64,000 bases of DNA, from the NCBI GenBank assembly GCA_034933685.1, contig JAYFNB010000034.1, positions 1 through 64,000 on the forward strand, in the 5' to 3' direction. The translations under genes were made by a program, and so were the position numbers. The notes under the pieces are model-generated. The model was not told the DNA's origin and made no database searches. It saw only the letters and a list, made by a program, of their open reading frames with translations. The DNA is from UBA8514 sp034933685. GTDB taxonomy: Bacteria > Bacillota > Clostridia > Lachnospirales > Anaerotignaceae. The stretch's first letter is position 1. The number at the start of each line of letters is the position of its first letter. Below, one piece after another: positions 25,487-34,403 of this stretch.

Positions 25487-25512
25487 CTGCGTGCCTATTA
25501 TTAGGCACGCAG
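25487..25512 (+). terminator. Strong leader terminator before the regulator gene
   Basis: A perfect 11-bp GC-rich stem (CTGCGTGCCTA / TAGGCACGCAG), TTAT loop, followed by TATCTTTCTTTATATTTTT. It lies between the promoter at 25339 and the gene at 25557, so it can act as an attenuator. Confidence 0.75.
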
Positions 25513-25556
25513 TATCTTTCTTTATATTTTTATAAATTTGTAGCGGAGGGATAATA

Positions 25557-26495
25557 ATGGAAAACGACCTTCTTCTTACACCACAAGAAGTAGCTGATAT
25601 ACTTAAGATAAAAAAAAATACAGTATATGAAATGATTAAACGAGGTTCTCTGCCTGCAAAAAAAATGGGCAAACAATTACGTATATTATCAAGTAGTGTC
25701 AAAAAATATTTATGTGAACAAGAAAATGTGGGAAATACGAGCCTTGTTCTTCCTTTAGAAACACTAAATACTGATCCCTACATCGTACCTAGTCCACCAA
25801 CCTTCATTTTAAGCGGGCAAGATGAGATTTTAGACCAAATATGTAATCTTATCAATCAAAAATTTCGCAATATTCAAATGTTACGTTCATACCTTGACAG
25901 TTATAATGGACTATATGCTATGTATCAAGAGCAAGTAACATTAGCTACCTGCAACTTATGGGACAACAAAACAAACACCTACAACCTCCCTTTTATTAAT
26001 AAATTGTTCCCAGGGGAAGATATAGGCGTTTATCACATTTGTAACCGTACTCAGGGGTTTTACGTTGCTAATGGTAACCCCAAAAATATTTTTGGTTTCA
26101 AAGACCTAGCTCGCACAGATATTATATTTTTAAATCGAGAGAAAGGTTCCGGTACTCGTGTTTTATTAGATAGTATGCTAAAAAAACTTTCTATAGACCC
26201 ACAAAAAATACAAGGGTATTTTCGGAGTGTAACCTCGCCCCTAGTAGCGGCTAATACCGTAGCAAAAAATGGAGCTGACTTCGCTCTAGGACCCGAAAGA
26301 ACATCCTTAGAAATTTCTAAAGTAGACTTTATTCCTCTACAAAAGGAGAGTTTTGACCTTGTTATTCGCAATTCCGATTTAAACAAAGAACCTGTAAAGT
26401 ATATTCTTGAGTTATTATGCTCCAGCAACTTTCAAGAAGAAATAGGACAGTTAAAAGGTTACGATATTGTAGGAATAGGGGAAAAACTGCTATAG
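25557..26495 (+). CDS. One-component regulator: excisionase-type HTH plus molybdate-type periplasmic-binding-like domain
   Basis: A 312-residue protein. Residues 5-50 are a MerR/excisionase-like HTH_17 (LTPQEVADILKIKKNTVYEM). Residues about 80-300 are a PBP-like domain (PF12727 type: ILSGQDEILDQICNLI, then LATCNLWDNKTNTYNLPFI, and LNREKGSGTRVLLD). This architecture occurs in anaerobes as a cytoplasmic oxyanion sensor, commonly annotated as molybdate-binding. Next to a nif-mod operon, molybdate control of nif, mod or the divergent genes is the best inference. AGCGGAGGGA precedes the ATG. Confidence 0.82.
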   Translation: MENDLLLTPQEVADILKIKKNTVYEMIKRGSLPAKKMGKQLRILSSSVKKYLCEQENVGNTSLVLPLETLNTDPYIVPSPPTFILSGQDEILDQICNLINQKFRNIQMLRSYLDSYNGLYAMYQEQVTLATCNLWDNKTNTYNLPFINKLFPGEDIGVYHICNRTQGFYVANGNPKNIFGFKDLARTDIIFLNREKGSGTRVLLDSMLKKLSIDPQKIQGYFRSVTSPLVAANTVAKNGADFALGPERTSLEISKVDFIPLQKESFDLVIRNSDLNKEPVKYILELLCSSNFQEEIGQLKGYDIVGIGEKLL

Positions 26496-26527
26496 CGCCT
26501 AATTTCAATAACAGCTAAGTACAACAG

Positions 26528-27709
26528 CTATTTATACATATATTCAGCGGTCATAGGTCTTTTATTGTCAATCCCTTTTGTTAGCAGACATTGATAAACA
26601 TCTATCCCCCCAACACGAAAAGCTGAGGCACAGCCGGTAAGGTATAAACGCCACATACGGATGAATTGTTTATCATACATCTTCTCAATTTCAGGAAGTT
26701 TTTGCTGGAAATTATCATACCAGCAATCCAAGGTTTTTGCATAATGCCGACGCAAACTCTCTAGATGTAATACTCGAAAATCAAATTCCGGCAAAAGCTG
26801 CATGGTCTCCCTCAAGGTGGGTACATATCCACCCGGGAAAATATATGTTTTCATCCATGCATTAGTTGGTGCTTCAAAATTGCCCATAATAGAGTGTAAT
26901 AAGAATGTCCCGTTGCCTTTTAAAAGTTCCGTAACCTTAGCAAAATAAAGAGGTAAATATTTTTTTCCTACATGCTCAAACATACCTATGCTCACTATTT
27001 TGTCGAATTGTTCTTGCTTGGGATTTAAATCCATATAGTTCTCTAGCCGTATATCAACTAAATCCTCCAACCCCAAATCACGCACTCTGGCACAAGCGCC
27101 CTCATACTGTTCCTTACTCAGGGTTATCCCGGTTGCGTGCACTTTATATTGCTGAGCTGCCCTTATAGCCAACCAACCCCAACCACAACCTATATCCAAC
27201 AACTTTTCATTTTCTTTTAAATTTAATTTTTTCAAACTATGGTCAATTTTTTGTATTTGTGCTTGGTAAAGCGTATCTTCGTCTGTCTTAAAATATGCAC
27301 AAGAATATGACATGGTTTTATCAAGCCAAAGAGAAAAAAAATCATTTCCCAAATCATAATGCTTATGTATATTTAGACTTTCTACAGATTCATCTACCTC
27401 TTTCAACTGCCTAGCCAAAGCTTGCAGCTTAAAATCTGCTTTAGCTTTATCGTTACTGTTTTTAAACATTGTGGCAATGACATTATCCAAAGGTCCAACA
27501 AAATCAATAATTCCTTTCACATATGCCTCTCCCAAGGTAAGAATTATATCTTCCTTAACATCACTTAACTTAGGTTCTCTGTGGAAAATGATTTTGAAGG
27601 CCGGATTTACGGTGCCGTAACATACCTCTTCTCCATCCCAAAAAACAACGGAAAATCCCCCCTCCTTCCATAATTCAAAAAGGGTTTTTAATGCTGTTTT
27701 GGTAAGCAT
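26528..27709 (-). CDS. cfa: Cyclopropane-fatty-acyl-phospholipid synthase (CFA) family
   Basis: A 393-residue SAM-dependent enzyme. An N-terminal region of about 100 residues is followed by the methyltransferase core. SAM motif I is LLDIGCGWGWLAIRAA, preceded by the family signature YDLGNDFFSLWLDKTMSYSC. The C-terminal part has FIFPGGYVPTL-like and Tyr-rich stretches that bind the bicarbonate/acyl chain in CFA. It adds a methylene group to unsaturated acyl chains in membrane phospholipids. The ATG at 27709 follows AGAAGTGA. It is monocistronic and convergent with the regulator gene. Confidence 0.92.
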   Translation of the reverse strand: MLTKTALKTLFELWKEGGFSVVFWDGEEVCYGTVNPAFKIIFHREPKLSDVKEDIILTLGEAYVKGIIDFVGPLDNVIATMFKNSNDKAKADFKLQALARQLKEVDESVESLNIHKHYDLGNDFFSLWLDKTMSYSCAYFKTDEDTLYQAQIQKIDHSLKKLNLKENEKLLDIGCGWGWLAIRAAQQYKVHATGITLSKEQYEGACARVRDLGLEDLVDIRLENYMDLNPKQEQFDKIVSIGMFEHVGKKYLPLYFAKVTELLKGNGTFLLHSIMGNFEAPTNAWMKTYIFPGGYVPTLRETMQLLPEFDFRVLHLESLRRHYAKTLDCWYDNFQQKLPEIEKMYDKQFIRMWRLYLTGCASAFRVGGIDVYQCLLTKGIDNKRPMTAEYMYK

Positions 27710-27852
27710 AAAGGTCACTTCTTTCTTTAATCGCCGAATTTTGTGTAAACGACAAAATTGATTTCTTATTTTTTACCTCTTATATTACATTATAGTGATA
27801 TTGTGTTTTTTTTGCAAAATAAATTGTTTGTATTTAATATTGCAGTAATGTT

Positions 27853-27902
27853 AAAATATAGCGTGAATGTATATTATAAAATATACATCCACGCTATATT
27901 TT
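27853..27902 (-). terminator. Terminator after the ATP-grasp gene
   Basis: A 22-bp inverted repeat (27853-27874 / 27881-27902) with one mismatch and a 6-nt loop, rich in A/T at its base with T-tracts on both sides. It starts 15 nt past the stop codon. Confidence 0.8.
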
Positions 27903-27917
27903 ATTTTTAGATAAAAA

Positions 27918-28967
27918 CTATATCTTCATTTTTACACCATAAAAGTCACACAACTCTTGCCACTTATTTTTTACCTGATAATCTTTAGACTGCATAATGC
28001 TTAACCCCCAATGATAATTACCTTCTATTATAACAGGTCCAGTCTCTGTTATAGCAATATCCCAGCCAATAGCACATGAGGCATAAAGAAAAGCATGAGC
28101 TTTTTTTGCCAAAGCCACGGCTTCATCATAATAGGGAACTTGATATCCCGCAAACCTAAACCCTGTATCCGGATGACATTCCGTACAGGTAGGTACTCCT
28201 TTAAAACGCAAACCATACTTTTCTAAGCGGCCATTTTCATCTATCAGCACAGCTCCTCCTCCGTTAGAAAAATTGTCTACAAACCCGGAAGCTTTTGAAC
28301 CACAACGCAATGCTGCAGAAAGAACCTTTATGTTTTTGCCGTCATAAACAGTTACCATACGAATAGTATTAACAGCCAACGGATTAATAGCACTCAGCTC
28401 TTTGTGTTGACGTACTGTTTTTTGCACAATAAATTTATTCCCTCGCCATTTTTCCGTAAATTTTCCCAGCTCCTCATTATTAGTTATCTTTTGGACTTGT
28501 TTTCCCTGAGAACCACAAATAGCCTTAGCGAAATATGTTTCACCACCATGGAAAAGCTGCGATTGGGAAAAATCATTTATATATTTCAGTTCACTTCCAG
28601 TATACAAAGCAACAACTTCCGGTGTTGGTAAACGCAGCCCTTTCATAATAGTATAAAAAAGAAACTTATCATCTAAAAGCATTACGTAGTTGTAGCGTTT
28701 TTTGTTTTGACCTTTTTCGCCGTTAATATGCATTATAGTTTGTTCCATTAGATTTTCAGATAAAAATTTGTCACCATTTACACCCTTTAAATCAATGCCC
28801 CAAAAGTTATACCAATCGTTAATCTCATGGTATTTTATACCCCATAAAATATTTTCCCCGATGCGGTTTAATAAACTTTTACGTTGTAAATGCGGGTAAA
28901 AAGATGGTTCATTAATAATTCTTTGCAAATGTTTAACGACACGTACGACTTTTATTTGTTCTACCAC
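27918..28967 (-). CDS. ATP-grasp enzyme of the sugar-transfer-associated family
   Basis: A 349-residue protein of the ATPgrasp_ST type (PF14397-like). Visible features are the nucleotide-binding lysine strand (YFAKAICGSQGKQVQKI), KFIVQKTVRQHKELSAINPLAVNTIRMVT, and the late Asp/Glu/Asn metal site (GWDIAITETGPVIIEGNYHWG). Such proteins ligate an unknown carboxylate and are found in envelope polysaccharide loci. The GTG at 28967 is chosen because AAGGAGAT stands 7 nt before it. It is divergent from the acyltransferase gene, so the two likely share a control region of about 57 bp. Confidence 0.8.
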   Translation of the reverse strand: MVEQIKVVRVVKHLQRIINEPSFYPHLQRKSLLNRIGENILWGIKYHEINDWYNFWGIDLKGVNGDKFLSENLMEQTIMHINGEKGQNKKRYNYVMLLDDKFLFYTIMKGLRLPTPEVVALYTGSELKYINDFSQSQLFHGGETYFAKAICGSQGKQVQKITNNEELGKFTEKWRGNKFIVQKTVRQHKELSAINPLAVNTIRMVTVYDGKNIKVLSAALRCGSKASGFVDNFSNGGGAVLIDENGRLEKYGLRFKGVPTCTECHPDTGFRFAGYQVPYYDEAVALAKKAHAFLYASCAIGWDIAITETGPVIIEGNYHWGLSIMQSKDYQVKNKWQELCDFYGVKMKI

Positions 28968-29024
28968 AATATATATCTCCTTTTCTTGAAATACTAGCAA
29001 TTACTTAACTAGGAGTTGATTTTA

Positions 29025-30023
29025 ATGCTTAAACTTTTTAAATGGCAAGATCCCCAGCTAAAAAATATTTGGGACGATTTTTATCAAGATAACTTGTATT
29101 TATCCCCCTATTCATCCTGGGAATACAATAATATTTCCCACAACTGCTTTAAATTTCAAACTTCCAGATGGAAAGAAAAAAATTTCTTTTTAGTAGAGTA
29201 TGAAAATGATAAAGCTCTAGCTATAGTACCTTTGACTCTTAGACGAGGCATTTTAAATATTTTTGGAGATTTCGAGTCAGGAGGTGCTCTAGATTTTATT
29301 TATCCAGCAAATACAAGTCTTAACGTATTTGAGACTATTTTTCGCGACCTTCGTGCTTTTTTTCCCAAACATACTCTATGTCTAAATAAAATTAATGAAA
29401 GATCATTGTTGTATAAATATTTAAGAGAAAAAGGGTATGAACCTAGCAGCACAAGAAACTGTGTGAAAATAGAATTCAGTAACTCTTATGAAGAATATTT
29501 TAAATCTTTAAGTCAGAATCAGCGCCGAAATATGCACGCCTCTCACAACAGACTAGCAGTTGATAAAAAAGAATATAATTTGGATATAAAAATAAGTAGC
29601 ATTGTGTCAGAGACATTTATGAAGGATTCCCTGCGCATATATAACAAAAGAGAAGGAGAAAGAGTTGGACATGAACGTGGCTCCTTCTCTAAATTTCGTC
29701 AATTACACTTTGAACCCATAACACCTGCCATAAAAAAAATGACTGGTAATTTTAATGCAGGATTATATTTGAAAGGTGCCGGACTCATGTCTTTCCTCTC
29801 AGGTTTTATCACCAACGGCAATGAGATTATCTGCCCCCGTGGTGCTATAGACAGCACTTTTGCTAGATATTATCCCGGAAAATTATTAATAAATGAAACA
29901 ATCAAATGGCTAATTGCAAATACTAATATTCGCTGCCTTGATTTATCTAGAGGCGAAGAAATATACAAATACGAAATGGGCGGTATCCAACATATTAATT
30001 ACGCTTACGAAATAAAACTATAG
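29025..30023 (+). CDS. GNAT/FemAB-like acyltransferase
   Basis: A 332-residue protein of the BioF2/Acetyltransf_6 type that FemAB and CelD-like proteins share. Visible blocks are FFLVEYENDKALAIVPLTL, YFKSLSQNQRRNMHASHNRL, and LYLKGAGLMSFLSGFITNG with ICPRGAIDSTFARYYPGKLL. No signal peptide. It probably transfers an acyl or aminoacyl group to a cell-surface precursor. The start at ATG 29025 follows AGGAG. It lies between two other envelope-type genes. Substrate unknown. Confidence 0.75.
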   Translation: MLKLFKWQDPQLKNIWDDFYQDNLYLSPYSSWEYNNISHNCFKFQTSRWKEKNFFLVEYENDKALAIVPLTLRRGILNIFGDFESGGALDFIYPANTSLNVFETIFRDLRAFFPKHTLCLNKINERSLLYKYLREKGYEPSSTRNCVKIEFSNSYEEYFKSLSQNQRRNMHASHNRLAVDKKEYNLDIKISSIVSETFMKDSLRIYNKREGERVGHERGSFSKFRQLHFEPITPAIKKMTGNFNAGLYLKGAGLMSFLSGFITNGNEIICPRGAIDSTFARYYPGKLLINETIKWLIANTNIRCLDLSRGEEIYKYEMGGIQHINYAYEIKL

Positions 30024-30024
30024 T

Positions 30025-31815
30025 CTAAAATTCAAAATTTTGTTTATAGTTATCTTCCTCTAATGAGATTTTACCTAAATTCGTCCGCAATTTGCTTTTG
30101 TTAAAGTCATACAAAGGTGATGAAATATCAAACTTTGCGTTGTAGTGAGTTGATTTTATCTGTAGAATACCACAAACCAAATCATAAATTAGATCATTAG
30201 TAAAATAAGCATTTTCATGACACTTTAAGACTTGCGCTGTTTCCGGGAATTTTGTTCTGTAATCCTCAGATAGATATACAAAAAATGGTATGCGCAAATT
30301 TTCAAATCCTATAAACCCAGGCATTCTTTTGCTCTTTACTTCAATACCATGATCAGAAAAATATAGCATAGCTTGTAAATTTAAATTTGTCTTAGCATAA
30401 GCATATATTTTTGAAAGAATAAAATCAGTGTAAAGAATAGAATTATCATATTCATCTACAATTTTTTGTTTCCCAGGTCCTTTCCATTTGGCAAATTGCT
30501 CTGGGTAACGATTGCGAAAAATAGAATGGCTTCCTTTCAAATGTAGCACTACAAAATTATTTTCCTCGGACTTTACTCTTTTTAAATAGTCTAAAAGCAC
30601 TTCATCGTGTTGCACTGCAGAATAATCCTGAAGGACCCAACGTGAATTGTCTGTAGTTGCCGCAACTAGGCTTATCTGAGTATCATCATTTCCTATATAG
30701 CCTTGGTTACTATACCAGCAAGTTTTTAATCCTATTTTTTTTGCTATGTCTATGAAGGAATAGGCTTCGTAAAAACTTTTTTCATTATACTGATTTTTTT
30801 CTGTAAGTGCCATTTCTAGCGTAGGAACAGTTTGTGTCCAAGTAGAATAAGAGTTTGGGAACAAGAAAAAATTAGGATTATCTTTTTGCGCTGAAAGCCA
30901 TGGGGTAGTTTCTCTATAATAATCTGAAAATACAGGCATATGAAGCCTATTAGCCGATTCTCCAATTATAACTATTATGGTCCCACTCTTCGTTCCCTCA
31001 AGAGCACTTTTTACCTGTAAATTTTCATACTTTTCCTTGTAATTTATCTGAAAAGCTTTCGATTTATTGTAATACTCTCTGGCCTCTTTATACATAACAC
31101 AAAGTCCTGTCCTTTGGTACAGCCCTTTATTCCCCATAAACCACATATAATGTCCTAAAAAAATACAGATTACTAAAAATAAAAGTCCTGTTTTCATAGA
31201 CACTTCAATTCTGCCAACAAAAAAGTAATTGTAATATGCTAATATTGCTAAAACCCCAATAAACATAAGTCCGCTTAATAAATAATAGTAAAAATACAAA
31301 TTCTTTAAATACTCTTTAACTTCCTGCCTATGTGTCCGCAAGATTGCTAATATAGCATATAAAGAAATATTTTCATGATAGTAACAATAATAAATTATTT
31401 CAGTAAGAGATAAAATAATAACAAGAAACTCCACAAAAATTAAAATAGAAACAAGTAAACTTTTCGGCAGAAAAAGTTGCAAGAATAACTGCAAGCTTGC
31501 TAAAAAGGCAATAATGTATAAACCAAAGACAAAATCATAGGTAAAACTAAAGGATATATTTTGTTTACGATTTGTTAAATAGTTTAGAAGTGGAAATGTA
31601 GCCATATTAAGCAATCCACACAAAATTATTGGAATAGTACTTTGCACCGGCAAAAAATACAGAGGAATCGCCACTAAAAAAAGAGCGAGAAATACTCGAC
31701 GCATAAACAAAGTTAAATCAGAATAATCTATGCCTTTACTAAGAAACCAATATGAAAACAGAACAAAAATATAGCCAAAAAACATTTTTTTTAGCAATAA
31801 CCCCACGACCACCAT
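30025..31815 (-). CDS. Phosphoethanolamine transferase, EptA/CptA (sulfatase-fold) family
   Basis: A 596-residue inner-membrane enzyme. Residues about 1-235 hold five or so membrane spans, and the rest is an alkaline-phosphatase/sulfatase-fold domain. Metal and nucleophile motifs are IIVIIGESANR (Ser in the nucleophile position), YRETTPWL, VVLHLKGSHSIFRNRYP, YDNSILYTDFIL and the metal pair FSDHGIE. The family moves phosphoethanolamine from phosphatidylethanolamine to lipid A, core sugars or other glycans. It fits a diderm envelope. The ATG at 31815 follows GAGGGG. It is convergent with the acyltransferase gene with one base between. Confidence 0.85.
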   Translation of the reverse strand: MVVVGLLLKKMFFGYIFVLFSYWFLSKGIDYSDLTLFMRRVFLALFLVAIPLYFLPVQSTIPIILCGLLNMATFPLLNYLTNRKQNISFSFTYDFVFGLYIIAFLASLQLFLQLFLPKSLLVSILIFVEFLVIILSLTEIIYYCYYHENISLYAILAILRTHRQEVKEYLKNLYFYYYLLSGLMFIGVLAILAYYNYFFVGRIEVSMKTGLLFLVICIFLGHYMWFMGNKGLYQRTGLCVMYKEAREYYNKSKAFQINYKEKYENLQVKSALEGTKSGTIIVIIGESANRLHMPVFSDYYRETTPWLSAQKDNPNFFLFPNSYSTWTQTVPTLEMALTEKNQYNEKSFYEAYSFIDIAKKIGLKTCWYSNQGYIGNDDTQISLVAATTDNSRWVLQDYSAVQHDEVLLDYLKRVKSEENNFVVLHLKGSHSIFRNRYPEQFAKWKGPGKQKIVDEYDNSILYTDFILSKIYAYAKTNLNLQAMLYFSDHGIEVKSKRMPGFIGFENLRIPFFVYLSEDYRTKFPETAQVLKCHENAYFTNDLIYDLVCGILQIKSTHYNAKFDISSPLYDFNKSKLRTNLGKISLEEDNYKQNFEF

Positions 31816-31898
31816 AAACACCCCTCAACAATTAGCTACGTGAAAGTTGCCTAAAATACAGGCGATTAATATTACTCTGAATGGATAAACTTTATAAT

Positions 31899-31936
31899 AA
31901 ACGCCATTAAATGTTCTCCAACATTTAATGGCATTT
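31899..31936 (-). terminator. Terminator of fumC
   Basis: A 17-bp stem (31899-31915 / 31920-31936) with one G-T position and a CTCC loop, flanked by T-rich sequence on the minus strand, 35 nt after the fumC stop. Confidence 0.8.
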
Positions 31937-31970
31937 ATTTTCCCCTACTGCATTTAAAAAATTATCAGCT

Positions 31971-33341
31971 TCAAACCATTTTTTCTGGTTTGAAAACCTT
32001 GTCAAAATCGGCTTCACTCATTAGCTCTAACTTAATTGTTGCTTCTTTAAGAGATATATTTTCCTTAAATGCCAGCTTAGCAACCTTTGCTGAATTATCA
32101 TAACCAATATAAGGATTCAATGCCGTCACCAACATTAATGAATTGTGCAAATTATGACGCATCTTATCTTTATCAGCCTTTATGCCAACTGCACAGTTTT
32201 TGTTAAAAGAGTTAATAACATCTGCTAACAAGCGTACTGATTGTAGAAAATTGTAAACAGTTACCGGTAAGAAAACATTCAATTGAAAGTTGCCTTGGGA
32301 TGCTGCCATACCAACAGCTGTATCGTTAGCAATAACCTGCACAGCAACCATGGTAACTGCTTCGCACTGAGTAGGATTAACTTTACCAGGCATTATAGAA
32401 CTTCCCGGCTCATTGGCAGGGATTGTTATTTCTCCCAAACCATCCCGTGGGCCACTGGCTAACCAACGTACATCATTAGCTATTTTCATCATATTTGCCG
32501 CCAAAGCTTTTAATGCTCCATGAGCAAAAACCATATCATCAAGACTCGTTAAAGCGTGGAATTTATTTTTGGCTGTTACAAAAGGAATACCAGTATTTTC
32601 TTTCACATAGCCGGCAACAGTAACATCAAAATCCTTAGGAGCATTAAGTCCTGTTCCAACAGCTGTACCACCCAAAGCTAGTTCACACAAACCTTTTTCT
32701 GCTAGCATAATATCTTGTTTGCTTTTTTCCAGCATATTGCGCCATCCGGATATTTCTTGGGAAAAAGCAATAGGTACGGCATCCTGTAAATGCGTTCTAC
32801 CCGTGGTAACTATACCACGATTATCTTTTTCTAATTTTTTAAAAGTGGCTATCAATCCATCAATAGCAGGAAATAACATCTCTCTTATTTCCATAACGGA
32901 AGCAATATGCATAGCAGTCGGAAAAGTATCATTGGAGCTTTGCGACATATTGACGTGATCATTGGGGTGCAATAATTTTTCTTTAGCAATTTCATTACCG
33001 CGCCCAGCAATAACTTCATTTACGTTCATATTTGACTGAGTCCCACTACCCGTTTGCCACACCGCTAATGGAAAATGTCCCTCCAATTTACCTGCAATTA
33101 TTTCATCACAAACCTGTGCTATTAATTTACACCTTTTAGCATCTAGTTTTCCCAATTTTTTATTGGCCATAGCAGCCGATTTTTTTAAATAACCAAAAGC
33201 TTTGATAATTTCAACAGGCATTTTCTCAATACCAATTTCGAAATTTTCTAGGCTTCTTTCTGTTTGTGCAGCCCAATACTTATCTGCCGGAACCATAATT
33301 TCACCCATAGAATCTTTCTCTTTACGATACTTTGTTGCCAT
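31971..33341 (-). CDS. fumC: Class II fumarate hydratase
   Basis: A 456-residue iron-independent fumarase. The signature GSSIMPGKVNPTQCE carries the catalytic Ser loop. Other conserved blocks are TGSGTQSNMNVNEV, HPNDHVNMSQSSNDTFP and TGRTHLQDAVP. It hydrates fumarate to malate in the cytoplasm, here probably in a branched or reductive citric-acid path. The ATG at 33341 follows GAGGAGGG, and the open frame upstream to 33392 has no family similarity. Monocistronic. Confidence 0.95.
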   Translation of the reverse strand: MATKYRKEKDSMGEIMVPADKYWAAQTERSLENFEIGIEKMPVEIIKAFGYLKKSAAMANKKLGKLDAKRCKLIAQVCDEIIAGKLEGHFPLAVWQTGSGTQSNMNVNEVIAGRGNEIAKEKLLHPNDHVNMSQSSNDTFPTAMHIASVMEIREMLFPAIDGLIATFKKLEKDNRGIVTTGRTHLQDAVPIAFSQEISGWRNMLEKSKQDIMLAEKGLCELALGGTAVGTGLNAPKDFDVTVAGYVKENTGIPFVTAKNKFHALTSLDDMVFAHGALKALAANMMKIANDVRWLASGPRDGLGEITIPANEPGSSIMPGKVNPTQCEAVTMVAVQVIANDTAVGMAASQGNFQLNVFLPVTVYNFLQSVRLLADVINSFNKNCAVGIKADKDKMRHNLHNSLMLVTALNPYIGYDNSAKVAKLAFKENISLKEATIKLELMSEADFDKVFKPEKMV

Positions 33342-33495
33342 AAAATATACCCTCCTCTTCCTATTTGTTACTTTTATTTTTTTGTCTCCCAAACATTATC
33401 TTTTATAACGTTATTATAACATTATTTTAATTTTTTTGTTTTATTTCGGACTATTTTAAGTTGTTTTATATTTATTTTTCTATGCGCACTAACCC

Positions 33496-33542
33496 AAAAG
33501 CCCCACTTAAACGGCATCATTAGCTGTTCAAATGGGGCTTTA
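33496..33542 (-). terminator. Terminator after the ferritin gene
   Basis: A long hairpin: AAAGCCCCA (33497-33505) pairs with TGGGGCTTT (33533-33541) and the inner bases extend the stem with a few mismatches. It lies about 67 nt past the ferritin stop. The T-run is short, so efficiency is uncertain. Confidence 0.6.
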
Positions 33543-33608
33543 ATTAATATATCATACGTGTGAATCTAAATTAAACTAACCAATTGCCAAAATACTTTAA
33601 TTCGCATT

Positions 33609-34094
33609 TTACTTGCGATAGCTCAATTCTTTATCAATATACATAAGCGGTGCCCCTTTTTCTCCAACCATTTTTAACTTTTCAATGATTGCACAAGCAC
33701 TACTTTCTTCCTCAACCTGCTCAGAAATAAACCATTGTAATAAAACTTGTACCGGATAATCTTTTTCGGCAATCGCTGTCTCATATAGCTTGTTTATGCT
33801 GGCAGTAATAAATTTCTCATGTTTCAATACTTCTTCAAAGAGAGCCTTAGGAGAGCCAAATTCGCAGGGTGGCTCTGCAATTGCCCCAAGCTTGACTGTG
33901 CCGCCTCTCTCCAAAAGATGATTAAGAAACTTCATAGCATGCTCAATTTCTTCTTGATACTGAACTTTTAGCCATTTAGCAAAACCCGGTAAATTTTCTT
34001 TTTCACAATAGGCTGACATAGCCAAATATAAATAAGATGAATAAAACTCTTTCTGAATTTGCGCATTAATAGCGACTTGCATTTCCTCTTTCAT
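33609..34094 (-). CDS. ftnA: Bacterial non-haem ferritin
   Basis: A 161-residue four-helix ferritin. The ferroxidase residues are visible as Glu17-type (QIQKEFYSSYLY), the EEIEH block (QYQEEIEHAMKFL), and Glu/Gln in FISEQVEEES. It stores iron as ferric mineral. That is useful in a cell with a heavy FeS demand from nitrogenase. GAGGAGGA precedes the ATG. Confidence 0.94.
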   Translation of the reverse strand: MKEEMQVAINAQIQKEFYSSYLYLAMSAYCEKENLPGFAKWLKVQYQEEIEHAMKFLNHLLERGGTVKLGAIAEPPCEFGSPKALFEEVLKHEKFITASINKLYETAIAEKDYPVQVLLQWFISEQVEEESSACAIIEKLKMVGEKGAPLMYIDKELSYRK

Positions 34095-34155
34095 AAAATC
34101 ATCCTCCTCTAAATTAACTTACGCTATAATTATACATTTTTCAATGTACATACAA

Positions 34156-34371
34156 CTATTTATGTGTTTTAAGCTCAGCCGCTGTTAAACCATCTACATA
34201 AGCTGTCAATAATTTATCCTCTGCTGCGCAGCTTTGTTTGTAGTACCAATCGCGAACAGCCTCACTTATTTCTTCATCAGTTCCTTCTGCCTTAAAAGGG
34301 TAAACAGCAATCAATTTTTCTGTTGTCTTATCTCTTAAACCAATTTTTTCTGCATTGGCTAATTTTTTCAT
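34156..34371 (-). CDS. Small protein of unknown function downstream of pirin
   Basis: A 71-residue, mostly charged soluble protein (MKKLANAEKIGLRDKTTEKL...). It is lysine- and glutamate-rich with a DWYYKQSCAAEDKLL segment and no membrane span. AAGGAG precedes the ATG at 34371, which is preferred over the in-frame start at 34407. The gene begins 32 nt after the pirin stop and is probably co-transcribed. I do not recognise the family. Confidence 0.65.
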   Translation of the reverse strand: MKKLANAEKIGLRDKTTEKLIAVYPFKAEGTDEEISEAVRDWYYKQSCAAEDKLLTAYVDGLTAAELKTHK

Positions 34372-34403
34372 AATAAAATCTCCTTCGTCGTGGCTATATA
34401 TTT

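Noticed and set aside
25374..25512. Cobalamin, TPP, SAM or Moco riboswitch
   Set aside because: The conserved boxes of these classes, as far as I recall them, are absent. A covariance search is needed.
27853..27902. Transposon end or MITE
   Set aside because: The long inverted repeat lies right after a stop codon and has terminator features; no target duplication or second copy was seen.
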